Origin: Thecaphora thlaspeos
Lineage: Eukaryota; Basidiomycota; Ustilaginomycetes; Urocystidales; Glomosporiaceae
Length of the DNA: 64,000 bases
Reading direction: 5' to 3'
Assembly: GCA_900291925.1 (NCBI GenBank)
Contig: UWYS01000003.1
Location: 682,001 to 746,000, forward strand
A model generated the notes under the pieces. The model was not told the DNA's origin, did not search any database, and worked only from the letters and a program-made list of their open reading frames with translations. The number at the start of each line of letters is the position of its first letter. The stretch's first letter is position 1. Position numbers and translations under genes: made by a program. This document shows, in pieces, positions 11,060-23,400 of this stretch.

Positions 11060-12601
11060 CTAGAGCTTGCTCTGTCCCTTTTTCCTGTCGATCTGCTTCT
11101 GGATCTCTTCGCTGCTCTTGCCCCGCACCAGTCCCTCCTGTGCGCATACCGCCACCAGCGTACCGTCGCGACGGTAAATGCGCCCCATGACTACACCGCG
11201 TCCGTTGCTGGCCGCTTGCGTTTGCATCTGCACGGATGGTCAGGTGCAGCTCGGGTCAGCTTCAAAGGTTCAGATGACGGCTCCAAGGAAGCGAGAGGAC
11301 AACTCACAACAAAGAGCAGCCATTCCGAGACGTCAAAGGTGTCGTAGAACCACATGCTGTGGTCAAGCGACGCCATCATCTTGATGTTGCGGCTGTTGTT
11401 GAGGGCCTTGGCGACCGTCGAGAGGAGGTAGAAGCTGGTCGTCCACGGCAAAGATTTGACGAATCTCGCCGCTCGTTAGCTCGCAATCTCCCCTATAGAA
11501 AGACAGGCAGTATCAGGAACGGGACGAGCAGGCACGCCGCGCACTTACTCGCTCGCGTAGGCCAAAGCGACCTTTTGCGCCTCGATCCCTCCGACCATCG
11601 GCCTCCTTGTGCGCATCCAGAACGCCTGCTGGTTTCCCGGGGTGGCATGACCGCGGCGGTCGTACATGCCCGGCAGCGCATCCCTAGGAGTCGACGCACG
11701 GAAAGGAAGCAGAAACAAAGCAATGCCTCTCGTCGATCAGCGAATGGGTGTTCGCACAATCACTGATACGCCCGCCACAGCTGCGGAATAACGCACCGGA
11801 TCTCTACGGGGCTCTTCTGACGGTCCTCGATCCAGCCCTGGAGGACCTGCTTGATCCTCGGGTCGACGTCGGGTCGCGCGACGACCTCCATGTACCTGTC
11901 CTCGTTGAGCGGGCATTTCTCGGGCGGCGAGAACTGGCCGAACCCGTTGTCTTTTATGTGCTTCTCCATGCCTGTTGCGTATGCGCCCGTGTGCGCATTT
12001 GCCATGTTGGTCCCCTCCTCGTCGAGCGTGGGGACGGGGATGTAGAAGGAGGGCTCGTTCGGCTCTGGCTTCTGGTAGGAGAGGATGATGGTAAAGATGA
12101 CGCGACCGCGCTGAGTGGCGTTGACGGAGCGTGTGACGTAGGATCCGCCGTCGCGGACGCGGGCCACCTGGTAGAGAATGGGGACGTTTTGGTCGCCGGC
12201 CAGGAAGAAGTAGCAGTGGAGCGAGTGAAGATGGACGCCTTCACGCACCGTCTTGCCCGCCGCAGCGACGGCCTGAGCAATGACCTGGCCGCCAAACACG
12301 CCACGAGCCCTCGCTGGAGTCCAGAGCGTCTGCGGGAGGGCAGAGACACAGAGGAAGAGATTACATTGGCAATCGTCAGCGGGTGCACCATGTGGAAGGT
12401 ACGTCCTAGTTGCCAAGGCCACATCGGTCTGCTGCGCACCTTGCTCTTGTATAAGTTGATGTCGATCTCCTCTACAGCGAGAGCGTCGACGATATCAGCG
12501 CCCTTGTCGCTAGCGGTGTTGACGCCTTGCTCAAAGACGGGCGGCTCCTGCTCCTCGGAGGTGGGCTCGCGGCCCTCCTCGCGCGCTCGAATGCGAGTCA
12601 T
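11060..12601 (-). CDS. TES1: Peroxisomal acyl-CoA thioesterase II (TesB/PTE1 type), five exons, C-terminal SKL
   Basis: Exons 12601-12440, 12329-11764, 11683-11549, 11464-11308 and 11227-11060 give 395 residues. Landmarks of the TesB double-hotdog family appear in order: ARGVFGGQVIAQA, LHSLHCYFFLAGD, GGSYVTRSVNATQRG in the first half, then FWMRTRRP and MMASLDHSMWFYD in the second. The protein ends in Ser-Lys-Leu, a canonical PTS1, so it is expected in peroxisomes, hydrolysing acyl-CoA to free acid and CoA during beta-oxidation. ATG at 12601 is the first in frame; an upstream in-frame TTG is not used. The exon 3/4 acceptor (gcgag at 11465-11469) was chosen because a better-looking acceptor upstream (ctatag) leads into the wrong frame or a stop. 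That junction is the weakest part of the model. Confidence 0.9.
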
Positions 12602-13117
12602 TGCTCGGAAGAGATGAGGCTGTTTGGTTGTCAATTGTCGGCCGACGAGATGGGTCCTCTAGCTGGAGGGCCGCTGCGAGCGTCGTTATCGGCCGTGACT
12701 TGGTGATGCGCGATAGATGGTGCTTTAAAGGCCTGGAAGGTGAAGTGGATGGTACCTTCTGTCGCTGTGTGTAAAAGGGGTGCACGGCCGAGTTATCATC
12801 TCCGGCCGGCTATCGCAGCTGCATCCGGAAGCCGGTGGGGCCCTGTGCCCGCCCATCTTTAGTCGGCCGACTGGAAGCTAGACCAACGTGCACGCCGAGA
12901 TCGCAGCCAGCAAACACGCACGGCAAGCACAGGCCACTCACTCGCTCTCGGCCCAGCCATTCCACGCAGCTCAGGATCAGGACCCCGCCGCCGTCGCCAC
13001 CAGCATCACCACCAGCATCACCACCACCACCACCATTTCACCCTTCACTTATACGCGCACACACGGCCGGACAAACGAACGAGTCATCCGTCTCGCCAAT
13101 CGCCAGACTGACCGATC
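12602..13117. other. Divergent intergenic region between thioesterase and SLY1
   Basis: 516 bp carrying both promoters. The SLY1-proximal part has short CAC-rich simple sequence (about 13003-13040). No other feature seen. Confidence 0.45.
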
Positions 13118-15624
13118 ATGGCGACACCTGCTCCGTACGCTGTCGCCGGTTCCAGCCTCCGCAACGCACAGCTTCAGTCGCTTCTCTCGCTCCTCAACCT
13201 AAATAACCCAAGCTTCAGCCACACCTCGTCCTCCTCGTCGGGACCCGGCTCGGCGTACACATCCAGACCGGGATCAGCAGCGGGCACAGAAGGCGGAGAT
13301 GCAAAGGGTCAAATCGATGTGCCATCGGGCCCGCCCGTGTGGAAGGTCCTCGTCATGGACAAGGTCAGCAAGGACATCCTCGCAACCAGCCTTCGCGTAC
13401 AGGACCTCCGCGAAAACGGCGTCACGCTTCACATGCAGCTCCACTCCGAGCGGCCTCCGCTCCCAGATGTTCCTGCAGTATACTTTGTTTCGCCCACCAT
13501 CGATAACCTCCGCCGCATCGCAGAGGATCTCAAACGGTCCCTCTACGAGTCCTACTACCTCAACTTCACGTCAGCCCTGCCCCGGCCCCTGCTCGAGGAG
13601 TTCGCAACCTACGTAGCGCGCGACGGGACCGGACATCTCGTCCAGCAGGTCTACGACCAGTACCTCGACTACATCGTCCTCGAGCCCAGCCTGTTCGAGC
13701 TGCTCCCGCCCTCTCAGCAGGCCACGACCGGCTCGGTCAAGTCCGGCGCCGCCAACGGCGCCGCTGCGGGGACGACCGCCGCGGACCGCCCGGCGACCAC
13801 ATACGAGCGGCTTAACGATCCAAAGAACGGACAGGCCGAGATCGAAGCCGAGACGGACCGCATCGCCAAGGGCCTCTTTTCGACGCTCGCTACGCTAGGG
13901 ACGCTCCCCATCATCCGCTCGCCAAAGGGCAACGCCGCTGAGCTGGTGGCGCGCAAGCTCGAGTCAAAGCTGCGCGAGCACATGACGAGCGCGCGCGGCG
14001 CCGCCAACCTATTCTCCGAGAGCGCCTCGGGTGCGCAGGCGTGGAACACGTCGCGCCCGCTGCTCGTCATCCTCGACCGCAACGTCGATCTGGTCCCGAT
14101 GTTTGCCCACTCGTGGACCTACCAGGCGCTGGTTCAGGACGTTCTCGACCTCAAGCTTAACCGTGTCACGGTCGTCTCGACGGAAAAGGGTGTTAGCTCG
14201 AAGCGGACCTACGACCTCGACTCAAAGGACTTCTTCTGGACAAAGAACTCCGCCACACCATTTCCCCAGGTGGCCGAGGATATCGACGCCGAGCTCAACC
14301 GGTACAAGAGCGATGCCGCAGAGATCACGCGATCGACGGGCATCAGCAGCATGGACGAGGTCGGACAGCTCGACGCGTCCAGCAATGCGGCACACCTCAA
14401 GGCGGCCATCACCGCGCTCCCGGAACTGACGCAGCGCAAGCAGACGATCGATGCGCACATGAACATCGCCACCGGCCTGCTTCAAGGGATCAAAAGCCGC
14501 GGCCTCGACACGCTGTTCCAGCTCGAGGAGGCCATCCTCCGTCAGGTGAGTCCGCGGCGTGTGCTGAGTTCGTACGGAGTAAGCTCATTCACACAGCTGC
14601 TGACCTGAAGAATTTGCGAGCGCCCCTTTGACCCCGCTGAGCAGAAGAAGGAGACGATCATGGAGACGATCAAGGACACGGCGCTCGAGTCGGCCGAGGA
14701 TAAGCTGCGGCTGTTTATCATCTTCTACCTCTCGGCGCCCGACAGCGCCATGACAAAAGTCGACGTGGAAGAGTTTGAAAAGGTGCTCAAGGAGCAGGGC
14801 GCCGACCTCTCGGCGCTGCAGTATGTCAAGAAGTGAGTCTCGTTCGGCGATGCGTCGCGCGAGCATGTCCAGGAGCATTGGCGAGTGGCTGACCCGTTTG
14901 TACCTTTGCTTCAATTTGCACGTTAGGGTCCGAGAGCTGACGAGGATGACGATGCTGGCCTCTGCACCCGCGGCGCAACCGTCGGGCGGTGGCGGTGAGC
15001 TGTTTCGCGGCTTTAGCTCGCTGAGCTCCAGGGTGAGTGCCCCCTCTTCCGACTCGATCGGCCTTGTGCCTGGCCATGTGACGCTTCGAATGACACTGAC
15101 CTTTCCGCACCTGTGTGCCTTGCACTCCGACGCAGCTAACGGACCGCCTGAAAGACAGCGGCCTAGACCTGGTGGCGGGTGTGAAGAACTTCCTCCCTGC
15201 GCAAAAGGACTTCACGATTACGCGCCTCACCGCCTCGCTCATGGATCCGTCGTCCGCCTCGACACAAGCGCTGCAAGAGACGGACGAGTACCTGCACTTT
15301 GACTCTAAGGCGGCGCGCGGACGGGCGGGCGGCGGCATGGGCGGCGGCGGCGTCAAGGCTCGACAGACGTTCAACGAGGCCATCGTGTTTGTCGTTGGTG
15401 GCGGCGGCTATGTCGAGTACGGCAATCTGATGGAGTACGCAGCGAGGACGTCGGCGCAGCCTAGCGCGGGTGGAGGCGGAGGGGCGCTAGCGGTCCAAAG
15501 TGGAGCGGGCGCGTTGGGAGGAGTAGGCGGTGGTGGCGGCAAGAGGATCACGTATGGTAGCACAGAGATCTTGAGGCCCAACGAGTTTGTAGCTGCCTTG
15601 GCGACGTTGGCGAATGTCGGGTAG
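13118..15624 (+). CDS. SLY1: SLY1 (Sec1/Munc18 family), ER-Golgi vesicle fusion
   Basis: Four exons (13118-14545, 14645-14832, 14927-15032, 15136-15624) give 736 residues. Sec1-like features include [15 protein letters not shown] near the N-terminus, [35 protein letters not shown] and [11 protein letters not shown], then the C-terminal [20 protein letters not shown]. This pattern fits the Sly1/SCFD1 branch rather than Sec1 or Vps33/45. SLY1 binds the Golgi syntaxin Sed5 and promotes SNARE assembly for ER-Golgi transport; it is essential in yeast. Gly- and Ala-rich inserts (about residues 205-225 and near the end) are lineage additions. The exon 2 acceptor gagcag at 14639-14644 is chosen by frame and by homology of the [12 protein letters not shown] segment that follows. 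Confidence 0.93.
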
Positions 15625-16043
15625 AGCCTAGAGCCGAGCAGACGAGCGATATGAGGGGCACAGGCAATGACAGGGCGGTTGCAGTTGCGGTGAATCTCAA
15701 CGGCTGGCGTTGCATTACATGACAAACAGAAAGGAAGAGAGAGAACAGTGATACAGAGTTATGGATGCTGCGTACGTGCGTGCTTGGCGTGCTAGCTGGT
15801 AGTGGGTAAAAGATGAAAAGAAACAAGTACAGATGGAAAAAGACGAGAGACGAAGACGGAAAGGGGAAGAGGATGCTGAGGAAGAGGGGAAGGACAAGAT
15901 TTGAAGAGGTAGATGGTGACGGCGAATTTAGAGAAGAGGGGTGGATTGATTCGGGGGGAGAATTGCGTTGCGAGGGGAGCCATAGAATCCAAGGTTTGAT
16001 GGGGGGAGGCGAAGCGGTATCGAGGAACACGGTAGGACGAGAT
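15625..16043. other. Convergent intergenic region (SLY1 and Ser-rich gene 3' ends)
   Basis: 419 bp, purine-rich on the plus strand around 15800-15960. No gene seen; expected to hold two 3' UTRs. Confidence 0.4.
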
Positions 16044-16532
16044 CTACGACCTCCTCCAGGTCCACCACCTTCTCTCTGCGTTGGTCACCGTGGGGGATGA
16101 GGCGGGTAGGTCCCTCTTGATGGACCTCGCTCTGCCCCTGCTATCCCTCTTTGCATCGACCTTGCTGCTGTTGCTGTTCGACTCGACCTGCTCGTCACCC
16201 GGGATGGGTTTGGCACTGCCGTTGGTACGACTGGTCATATCTCCCTTCCACGTTCCGTCGAGTTTTGCCTTTTCGATGGCTAGACGTTCGCGTTGCCACA
16301 TTGAAGCGGTGTACGAGGACATGGAACGGGCATATTGAAGTTGTTGTGCGTCGTTGTACGACGACGATGATGAGGAGGAGTGTTCGGATGTAGGCGAGTA
16401 GCAGGGGGAGGTGGGAGAGCAGGGCGAACAGGAGGACGAGGAGGATGAAGGCGAGACGGAGGAGATGGAGAGAGAGTAGCGTGGTGTGTACAAAGGCCCG
16501 CCGATGGGGATTACGCTAGAGTCGCGCATCAT
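16044..16532 (-). CDS. Small Ser-rich protein of unknown function
   Basis: ATG at 16532 opens a 162-residue frame; a second ATG follows directly. The first ~75 residues are a Ser/Pro-rich low-complexity run. They are followed by a better-structured basic helix-like segment (MWQRERLAIEKAKLDGTWKG) and a basic tail ending in WWTWRRS. I do not recognise a domain. Support for a real gene is the TATA-like box about 155 bp upstream on the same strand, the unbroken frame and the non-repetitive C-terminal half. The frame stays open upstream to about 16649 but has no ATG there. It could be a lineage-specific protein. Confidence 0.5.
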   Translation of the reverse strand: MMRDSSVIPIGGPLYTPRYSLSISSVSPSSSSSSCSPCSPTSPCYSPTSEHSSSSSSSYNDAQQLQYARSMSSYTASMWQRERLAIEKAKLDGTWKGDMTSRTNGSAKPIPGDEQVESNSNSSKVDAKRDSRGRARSIKRDLPASSPTVTNAERRWWTWRRS

Positions 16533-16685
16533 GTGGAAGGAGAGTGGATGGTCGAGACGGATGCGAGATAGTGCGAGAGGTGGTCGTTGGTGTGAGAGCG
16601 TCGTTGGTCTGTCGTCGTCGTTGGGGCGAGTGATGCGTGTGGGGGGCACAGGGAAGGGTGTCGTCCATGGAAGCTAGCGACGTCT

Positions 16686-16692
16686 CTATATA
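16686..16692 (-). promoter_or_regulatory. Candidate TATA box for Ser-rich gene
   Basis: TATATAG on the minus strand, about 155 bp upstream of the ATG at 16532. Motif and spacing only. Confidence 0.4.
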
Positions 16693-16828
16693 ACCGTTGG
16701 GTATCAGCAAAAGAGTCGCCGTCTGCCGTCTGCCGTTCTGGCGTGCCGTGCGGGTGAACGGAGGGAGGAGGGCTTAGCAAGACGGGCATTCCGCAAGAAA
16801 AGAAGATTGAAAGCCGCGACGGACGCTA

Positions 16829-16853
16829 GGCAGGGCAGGGCAGGGCAGGGCAG
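16829..16853. repeat. Pentanucleotide tandem repeat (GGCAG)x5
   Basis: Five perfect copies of GGCAG in an intergenic region. A simple microsatellite. Confidence 0.9.
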
Positions 16854-17432
16854 CCGCGCGGCGTTGGCGTGCCGTGCAAATGTTGAATGACGACGGAACA
16901 AAGCTGCCGTGTGTGGAGGTAAGAAGGGTACATAGTGTCATGCCCAAGAGGCGACTAACTTATTTACTTACTTTTCACTACTCTCTCAGCGGGTGGCGCG
17001 CCCTCGCTCGGACCGACGGACCGACGACTCGAGATGACAAAGGGCCCAGGGTGCTACACGGCACAACACGGCCGGACCGCACGGACAGCTTATCGCCGTT
17101 GCGTTTCGGCATGCTTCGGACCTTTGTCTGCCTCTATCTGTTCGCCGTGCGCCTGTGCGCGGTGCAGACGCAGAAAGACAGGGTCTGGCATGCCGAACGA
17201 GCGTCCAATGCAACGTAATGCAGATGCAGTGACGCTTCTCCGTTATCTTTTTCCTCCACGGGTCCTTCCCCGTCCGAGCGGCCACACGGCAAGGAACGAG
17301 AAGACGACGTAACGTTGCGTGCAAGTCCGACCCGGTCCGTGCCAGCGGCCCGACTTGACCTCGCGCAACCATTCACCCTTGCAGCGAACGTTACAAGCGA
17401 AGCCGTACCGCCCTGGCCCGACGATGGCATCC

Positions 17433-20400
17433 CTAACGATTCATGAGCGTATCGCGCATGCCCGAGAAGAACTTGCCCATGCCCCGCTTCTTGGTGGCGG
17501 GCGCGGCGGCGGCGGTGTCGCTCGGAGATGCGGCAGTAGCAGCACCAGCGACGTCGGGCGAGGGCGACGATGACGGCAGCGGCACCGGCGAGGCGGCGAA
17601 ACCCGGCCCAGACTCGGTCGCCGTCGTCGACTTGCCGGCCATGCTCACAAACGAGGCCTGTGACGGGGTCGACCTCAGCGTGGCCGCACCGCCGGCGTGC
17701 CTCGAGGTTGCGTGGCCGCTCGTGGATAACACGTTGCCGCTCTCCGCCTCGGGCCGAACAGCGGCAGCGTGGTCGACGCCGCCATTAGCCCGGTACTTGG
17801 TCAAGCCGGCATTCGAAACTGAAGAGGACCGCGACACTGTGATCGTAATGTCGCCGTCCAGCGTGGCCTGGAGGCTGCTGGTGCTGGTGGAGGCATCTCG
17901 CCTTAGGCCGATGCCCCCTCCAGCCGTCGGAGTCCGTGATGCCGGGATGACGATAGCGGCGACGTTGGGTGCCACAGTGGACTGAAGCTGCTGCGGCTGC
18001 TGTTGCTTCGTCGAGGCCGACGTGGGCGCGACCGATGCAGCAGCTGGCTGGTCCGCCGACTTGAGGGTCGAGTCTTTGCTCTTCGACGATGACGATGAGC
18101 CCGGTCGGCGGAAACGCATGACGAACGAGGTCGTCGGAGACGTCGACGACGACACAGCAGGCGGTGCTTCAGCGTCGAGCGTCGACTGCTTGCTGCCGCC
18201 GATGCTGCCGACGTCCCTCTTGGCTGCCTTCTCCCTATCCTTGTCGCTGCTGGGCTCGCGGTCCTTCCTCTTGTCCTGATCCTGCAACAGGCCGAGCAGC
18301 TTGCCCTTGCCGCGCTCCGCCCGCTCCACCTCGGCCTTGGCCGCCTTCTCGCGCGCCTCCTTCCGCTTCCTCTCCATAGCCCGAGCCTCGTCACCGCCAA
18401 AGATACCGGCGAGGTAGCTCGCGTCGACCTCCTTCGACGGCTTCTCGCGCTCCGCGATTGTGCCGAGGCCAGAGGCACCCAGCAGCCCGCTCGTCCTGGA
18501 GCGAGAGCGGAGCAACGGGTCCCGCTTCGTCAGCGCCGCTGGCGCCGAGGCGGTCGAGTAGACGCTCGAAGACTCCGACGAGACCGAGCTGCGGCTCGAA
18601 ATGCTGCTGTTAGAGGCCAGCGAAGAAAACGTCGTCGTCGACTGGTTCCTGTCGCGCCACGACATCGGCTTCGATCGACCCGAGTCCTGCAGCGCCGACC
18701 CAGTACCGGCTTTGCGCTCGTTGATCCTCTCGCGACGTTGGGCCGCCGAGGACCAGTTCGACGAAAGCGACGAAGCCGTTTCGGCGATGCTGGCGGGGCG
18801 GTCGGCCGGGGTCGGGCCTTTCGCAGCGGTGCCGTCCGTCGTTGCGGTGTCGAAGCCAGGGTCGCCGCGTTGTTGGGAGAACAGGGCTCGGACTACTTGG
18901 CTGCCGTCTTGGACCGGGCTGCGGCTCCGTTGCGCCGCGGCCGCTTCGCCGGCCTTTTGGGGATTGGCAAGCACCTGCAGGTTGTATTTGGCCGCCGCAG
19001 CTGCGGTCGGAGGCGACAAGCTGACACTCGGGATCGCAGCGGGTCCGGCCTCTTCCGAGTCGGCCTGCTTGCCGCCCATCTTGCTCATCTGACGAGCCAG
19101 CGTCTCGGAGGCCAGGGCCAGCTCGCGGATCATGGCCTCGCGCGCCTGCGCTTCGTTGTCGCGGCCCGTCGAGCTGGAAAGGAGGTTCTCGACGGACTGC
19201 GACCGTTTGAGCTGCTTGGCCAGCGTTCGTCCCTTTCTAGCCCCGCGCTTGCGCCTCTTTGAGTTGTTAGAAGCTGCGATGCTGGGAGTTTTAGCGACAG
19301 TCGCTTCCGTCGATGGTTCAGACGGGGTTTCGCCGTCGCCATCGGCCCCACCAGCCCCTCCCTCCTCTCCAACGTCGGCGCCCATCTGCACTTCGTCCTC
19401 GTCGCCGTCACCGTCGCCATCTTCGCCGCTGTTGCTCGGATTCTGGGCCGGCGCGTCCTGGTGCAGTTCCGAGGTGACATCCACTGCCTTCTTTGCATCT
19501 GCGGCCGCGGCTTCGCCCATCGCATTCTCCTCTGCGTCTTCGCCAACGTCGGTGATGGCAGGCAGGCCAGCGATCTCGGACGATGAGCCGTTTTGCTGCA
19601 AGGAAGATTGGAAGTCGGCGGTGGCCGTTTTGGACGTGGTGGCCTCGCACTGCAGCAGGGCGTCCACCTCGTCGCGGTCAAGCTGATCCTGCTCATCCGT
19701 ATCGGGAGCCCCTTGGGGGGACGAGGACTGTGCCGCAGGGACATCCTCGACGACTTCTTGTCGCAGCGAGGAACCCTTGACGGACTCCGCCTCTTGCCGT
19801 TGTTGATGCTGCCGCTGCTGCTCCGGGCTCAGCGTTGGAGGCCGGGGCGGGGCGCGGTCGTAATGAGCGTCGAACGGATCTCGCTCGGCAGGTCGAGGCG
19901 ACGGCGTGAAGCGCGGCGAAGGCAGGACGTCCGGCGTGAAGACGCCTCCGAGACCGGGAGAAAGGCTGTCCCTGAGACCGGCGAAGAAGCCGAAGCGGTG
20001 GGTCGCATCCGGGTTGAAGTCGGCGAGGCTCTGCAGGTCCATACTGCCTTCGCGCGCGATCGACCGCGAGCGGCCCTTGGGAGAGCCGAGCATTGACGGT
20101 AGCGTCAAGATCGACGTTGTGCGCGAATGCATCAGCGGCGTCGTGGCGTACATCGAAGCACCCCGCGAGATCCGTCCGGGCCCCGGTCCATTCAGCTCGA
20201 GGTGCTCGACGAGGCCTAGAGCCCAGCGGGATAGCTCGCCGGCCGATACACGCTTCCGCGCGCCCGCATCAACGTCGACGGAACAGAAGACGTTTTCCAC
20301 CAGGTAGCAGGCGACCTTCTCCGTGAGACCGTCGAATGACTCCATCAAGAAACCGATCGGGTCGTGGCAGTAGGCGGCGAAGGAGGGACAGTCCGACGAG

Positions 20401-23400
20401 GGCTCGATGAACGGATTGCGGTGGAAGAGCAGATTGAGCAGCACCACGCCCAGCGACCAGATATCCGCCTGCTTCGGGTCGTAATCGCACGAGACATTGT
20501 TGTGGCACTCTGCAATAACGACGAGCCAGTAAGGTGGGTCACAGAAAAGAACAGAGGCAGGCCAGATGTCAGCGATCCAGTATCAATACGACCGTCAGGC
20601 AATGCAAGACGCGCAAGCGAGGCCGATGTGATCTCCGTGCTAAACCTACCGTAGGCCATGTAGGGCTTGCTGCCGCAGTCAAAGTCGTCGCAGCGTTCGT
20701 CCGCCGTTGCCAGGCCAAAGTCGGTCATCTTGACAATGACGCGGGCCTCAGTGTCGCGCATGCTGTCCGCGACGGTGCCGACGCTCTGGTCCGGCACGAA
20801 CGGCGCGGCGCCGTCTTCGGCGTAGCGTCGATCCTCGACAATGAAGTTTTCGGGCTTGATGTCGCGGTGGCTGATGCCTCGGTCGTGGCAGAATTGGACC
20901 GCATCGCAGATCTGCCGGAACATGCGCGAAATCAGCCGCACGCGCCGGCGCGATAGCAGCGCGCTGCCAGCCGTCGAAGCGAGCAGCGAAGGCGAGGGGG
21001 GCGTGGCGTCGTCGGGAGAAGACGACATCAGCTCGCCGATCGTCATCTCGTTGCCGTCGATCTTGCCAATCCGAGGAGAAGCAACGGCGGGGGCGGAAGC
21101 GGAGGCGACGGCTGAGCCCGATTCGTCCGTGTCCTGCGCCTGCTCGAGCCAGTAGTAGAGATCCTGACCCGGGCAGTACTCCAGGATAAGGAAGAGCCAG
21201 TCGACAGTCTCGTAGGTGCGGTAGAGCGTGACGATGTTGGGATGAGCCGGGATTGACTGGTGGATAGTGGCCTCGAGGCGCTGGACTTCGAGCATCTCCT
21301 CCGGCAAGTCGCGCTTGCAGAGGCACTTGAGCGCAAATTCCCGTGGGACAAAGGTGGTCCGGCGGTGCTGCTGATCCTGAAGGTCCCTGCGGCGGCGCTG
21401 CTCGAGCGACGGCGAGTTGTAAGAGGCCGCATCGTCGGCGGCAGCCGATACGCGCGCCTTGAGCGTGGAGCTCAACAACTCTTCCGATGCCTGGCCCATG
21501 ATCGTCTCGTCGGCCTCGTCCTCCGCCTGGATCAAGGCCCGGGCTGCCGCGTACGAAGGATGCGTGCCGGCGTCAGACGAGTGCGCAATGGGACTCGACC
21601 GGCGCCTGTGGCCGACGGCGGCAGCAGTGACAGTAGCACGGGCAGGGTCGAGGTTGTCATCATCGGCGATGTCGAAGGCGCCGTCGGCATCGGTCAGCCT
21701 CGCGTCATCCGGCATCACCTCGCGTACCAGATAGACGACGGCGTAGCTGCCTTCGCCCAATTTCCTCACCACCTCGAGCTGGCTGCCCGTGATGTCAGCG
21801 TTCTGGTCGATGAAGCCGTGCGTCGTCTCGGCAATCCGGATCGTCTGGCCCTCGTGTTCGAGACCGGGACCGAGGCGGTCGCCAATTTCAAACACGTCGC
21901 CAGGCGGCCGGCCTTCGAAAGTGCTGCCGTGTCGGCTGAGTGCGTAGCCGTCCGAGGCGCCGTAGTGCATCAGGTCCTCGGCCGAAAGGTCAAAGAACTC
22001 CTGGCTGCCGTTGTCGTCATCATCGTCTTCGTCCGCGTCCTGGCGGGCGCGGGCGGCCCCCGGTCGCATGTCGTTCTCTTCGTCCGTTTCGGCGAACGTC
22101 TCGTCGTTCTCGTCTTCTTCCTCGCCGTAGTCGCCACTGCCGCTGCCGTGCGCTCGATCGAAGCGGTTTTGTCTGATGATCCGGATGCGCTCCTCGTCGA
22201 TCCTGGACTGCTCCTCGAGCTTGGCGACCAGAGACGCGCCGTCGAACGCCCGCTGCGCTGCATCGCCGCCGATCACCTCGTCGGCCTCGGGCCCATTGAT
22301 TGCCTTGGTGGCCAAACCGTCCATCGACTGACTCTGAGGCATGCCGAATTGCCTTCCATCCACCTTATGCTGACCAGCGTCGCGCTCGCACGTCGATCCA
22401 GCGAGCAACGACATGCTCTGCAGCCTCTCGCGGTGGACGAAACGGGCAGGGTCGGGCGTACCATGCTCTGGGATCGTGTCGGTGTGGTAGAAGGCGAGCG
22501 AGGAGGGGGGCCTGCTGCCGCCACGGCTCAGCGACACGGAGGGTTCGCGCGAACGGCTGTGGCCACGCAGGTTCGGCGTCCACACCCGATCGTAATGAGC
22601 AACGCTGGGCCGGAGGCCCGAGACGCTGCCGCGGTTGCGCAAGTGCGGCGGACGGTAGACGCCAGCCCGGCCAGAACCGCCGAGCGGCGAGGTCGGAGAG
22701 ATGACCTGCGAGCTGCGGCGCGAGCGCGAGAGGCTGTAGCCGCCCTGCGCCGAGGCGGTCGAAGCGATCGAGTCCCGTCGTGCCGGAGCGCCGGGCGAGC
22801 GCAACGACGACAGGCCCGCCACTGGCACCGTCGCGCTAGTGTGCTGTGGGTGCTGGTCGTCGTACATGTGCAACGAGGCCGTCTCGATGGTCGGCAGCCG
22901 TGCGATGGGCGCCAGCGTCCGGTCCAGGAGCTTTGGCGAAGCGGCAGGGCTCATGGTTGTCGACGCCTTTGCGGGCTGAGGCGCGCCTTGCCCATAGAGG
23001 TAGGCAGGAGCAGCATAGGCGCCGCCGCGTACGCCGTTGCGGGAGGCGACGGCCAACGGCGATCGCTTAGGTGAAGAGTGGATGGGGCCGCCGAGGCCTC
23101 TGCTGAGAAACGAGGCAGCAGGCGCGGCCGGGTTGGCAGATACAAATGTAGACGTCGAATTAGTATTGGGCGTTCGAGGCAGCGGCTGCTGCTGCTGGGA
23201 TTGCTGAGTTTGCTGCGGCTGCTGCTGCTTGGCAAGGAGGGCATGCGGTGCTCCGCGAGCGGCGAGCTGGGCGCTCGGCCCGTAGACGCGCGACTCGTGC
23301 TCTCTGCGCCGGTTGAGGGCGTTGGCGTCCACCGCTTGCGTCCTCTCGGCGTCGCCCAGAGCGGCGAAGCTGCTGCTGCTGCTGTCGACGCTCGAGTCGC

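Larger units (their letters stand above)
16533..17432. other. Intergenic: Ser-rich gene promoter and kinase 3' flank
   Basis: 900 bp with a TATA-like box (16686-16692) and a 5-bp tandem repeat (16829-16853). Several short open frames occur on both strands, but none has recognisable protein features. Confidence 0.4.

Noticed and set aside
21260..23074. 604-codon plus-strand frame
   Set aside because: Lies antisense within the kinase exon; an Arg/Ala/Val-rich shadow of GC-rich codon use on the coding strand.
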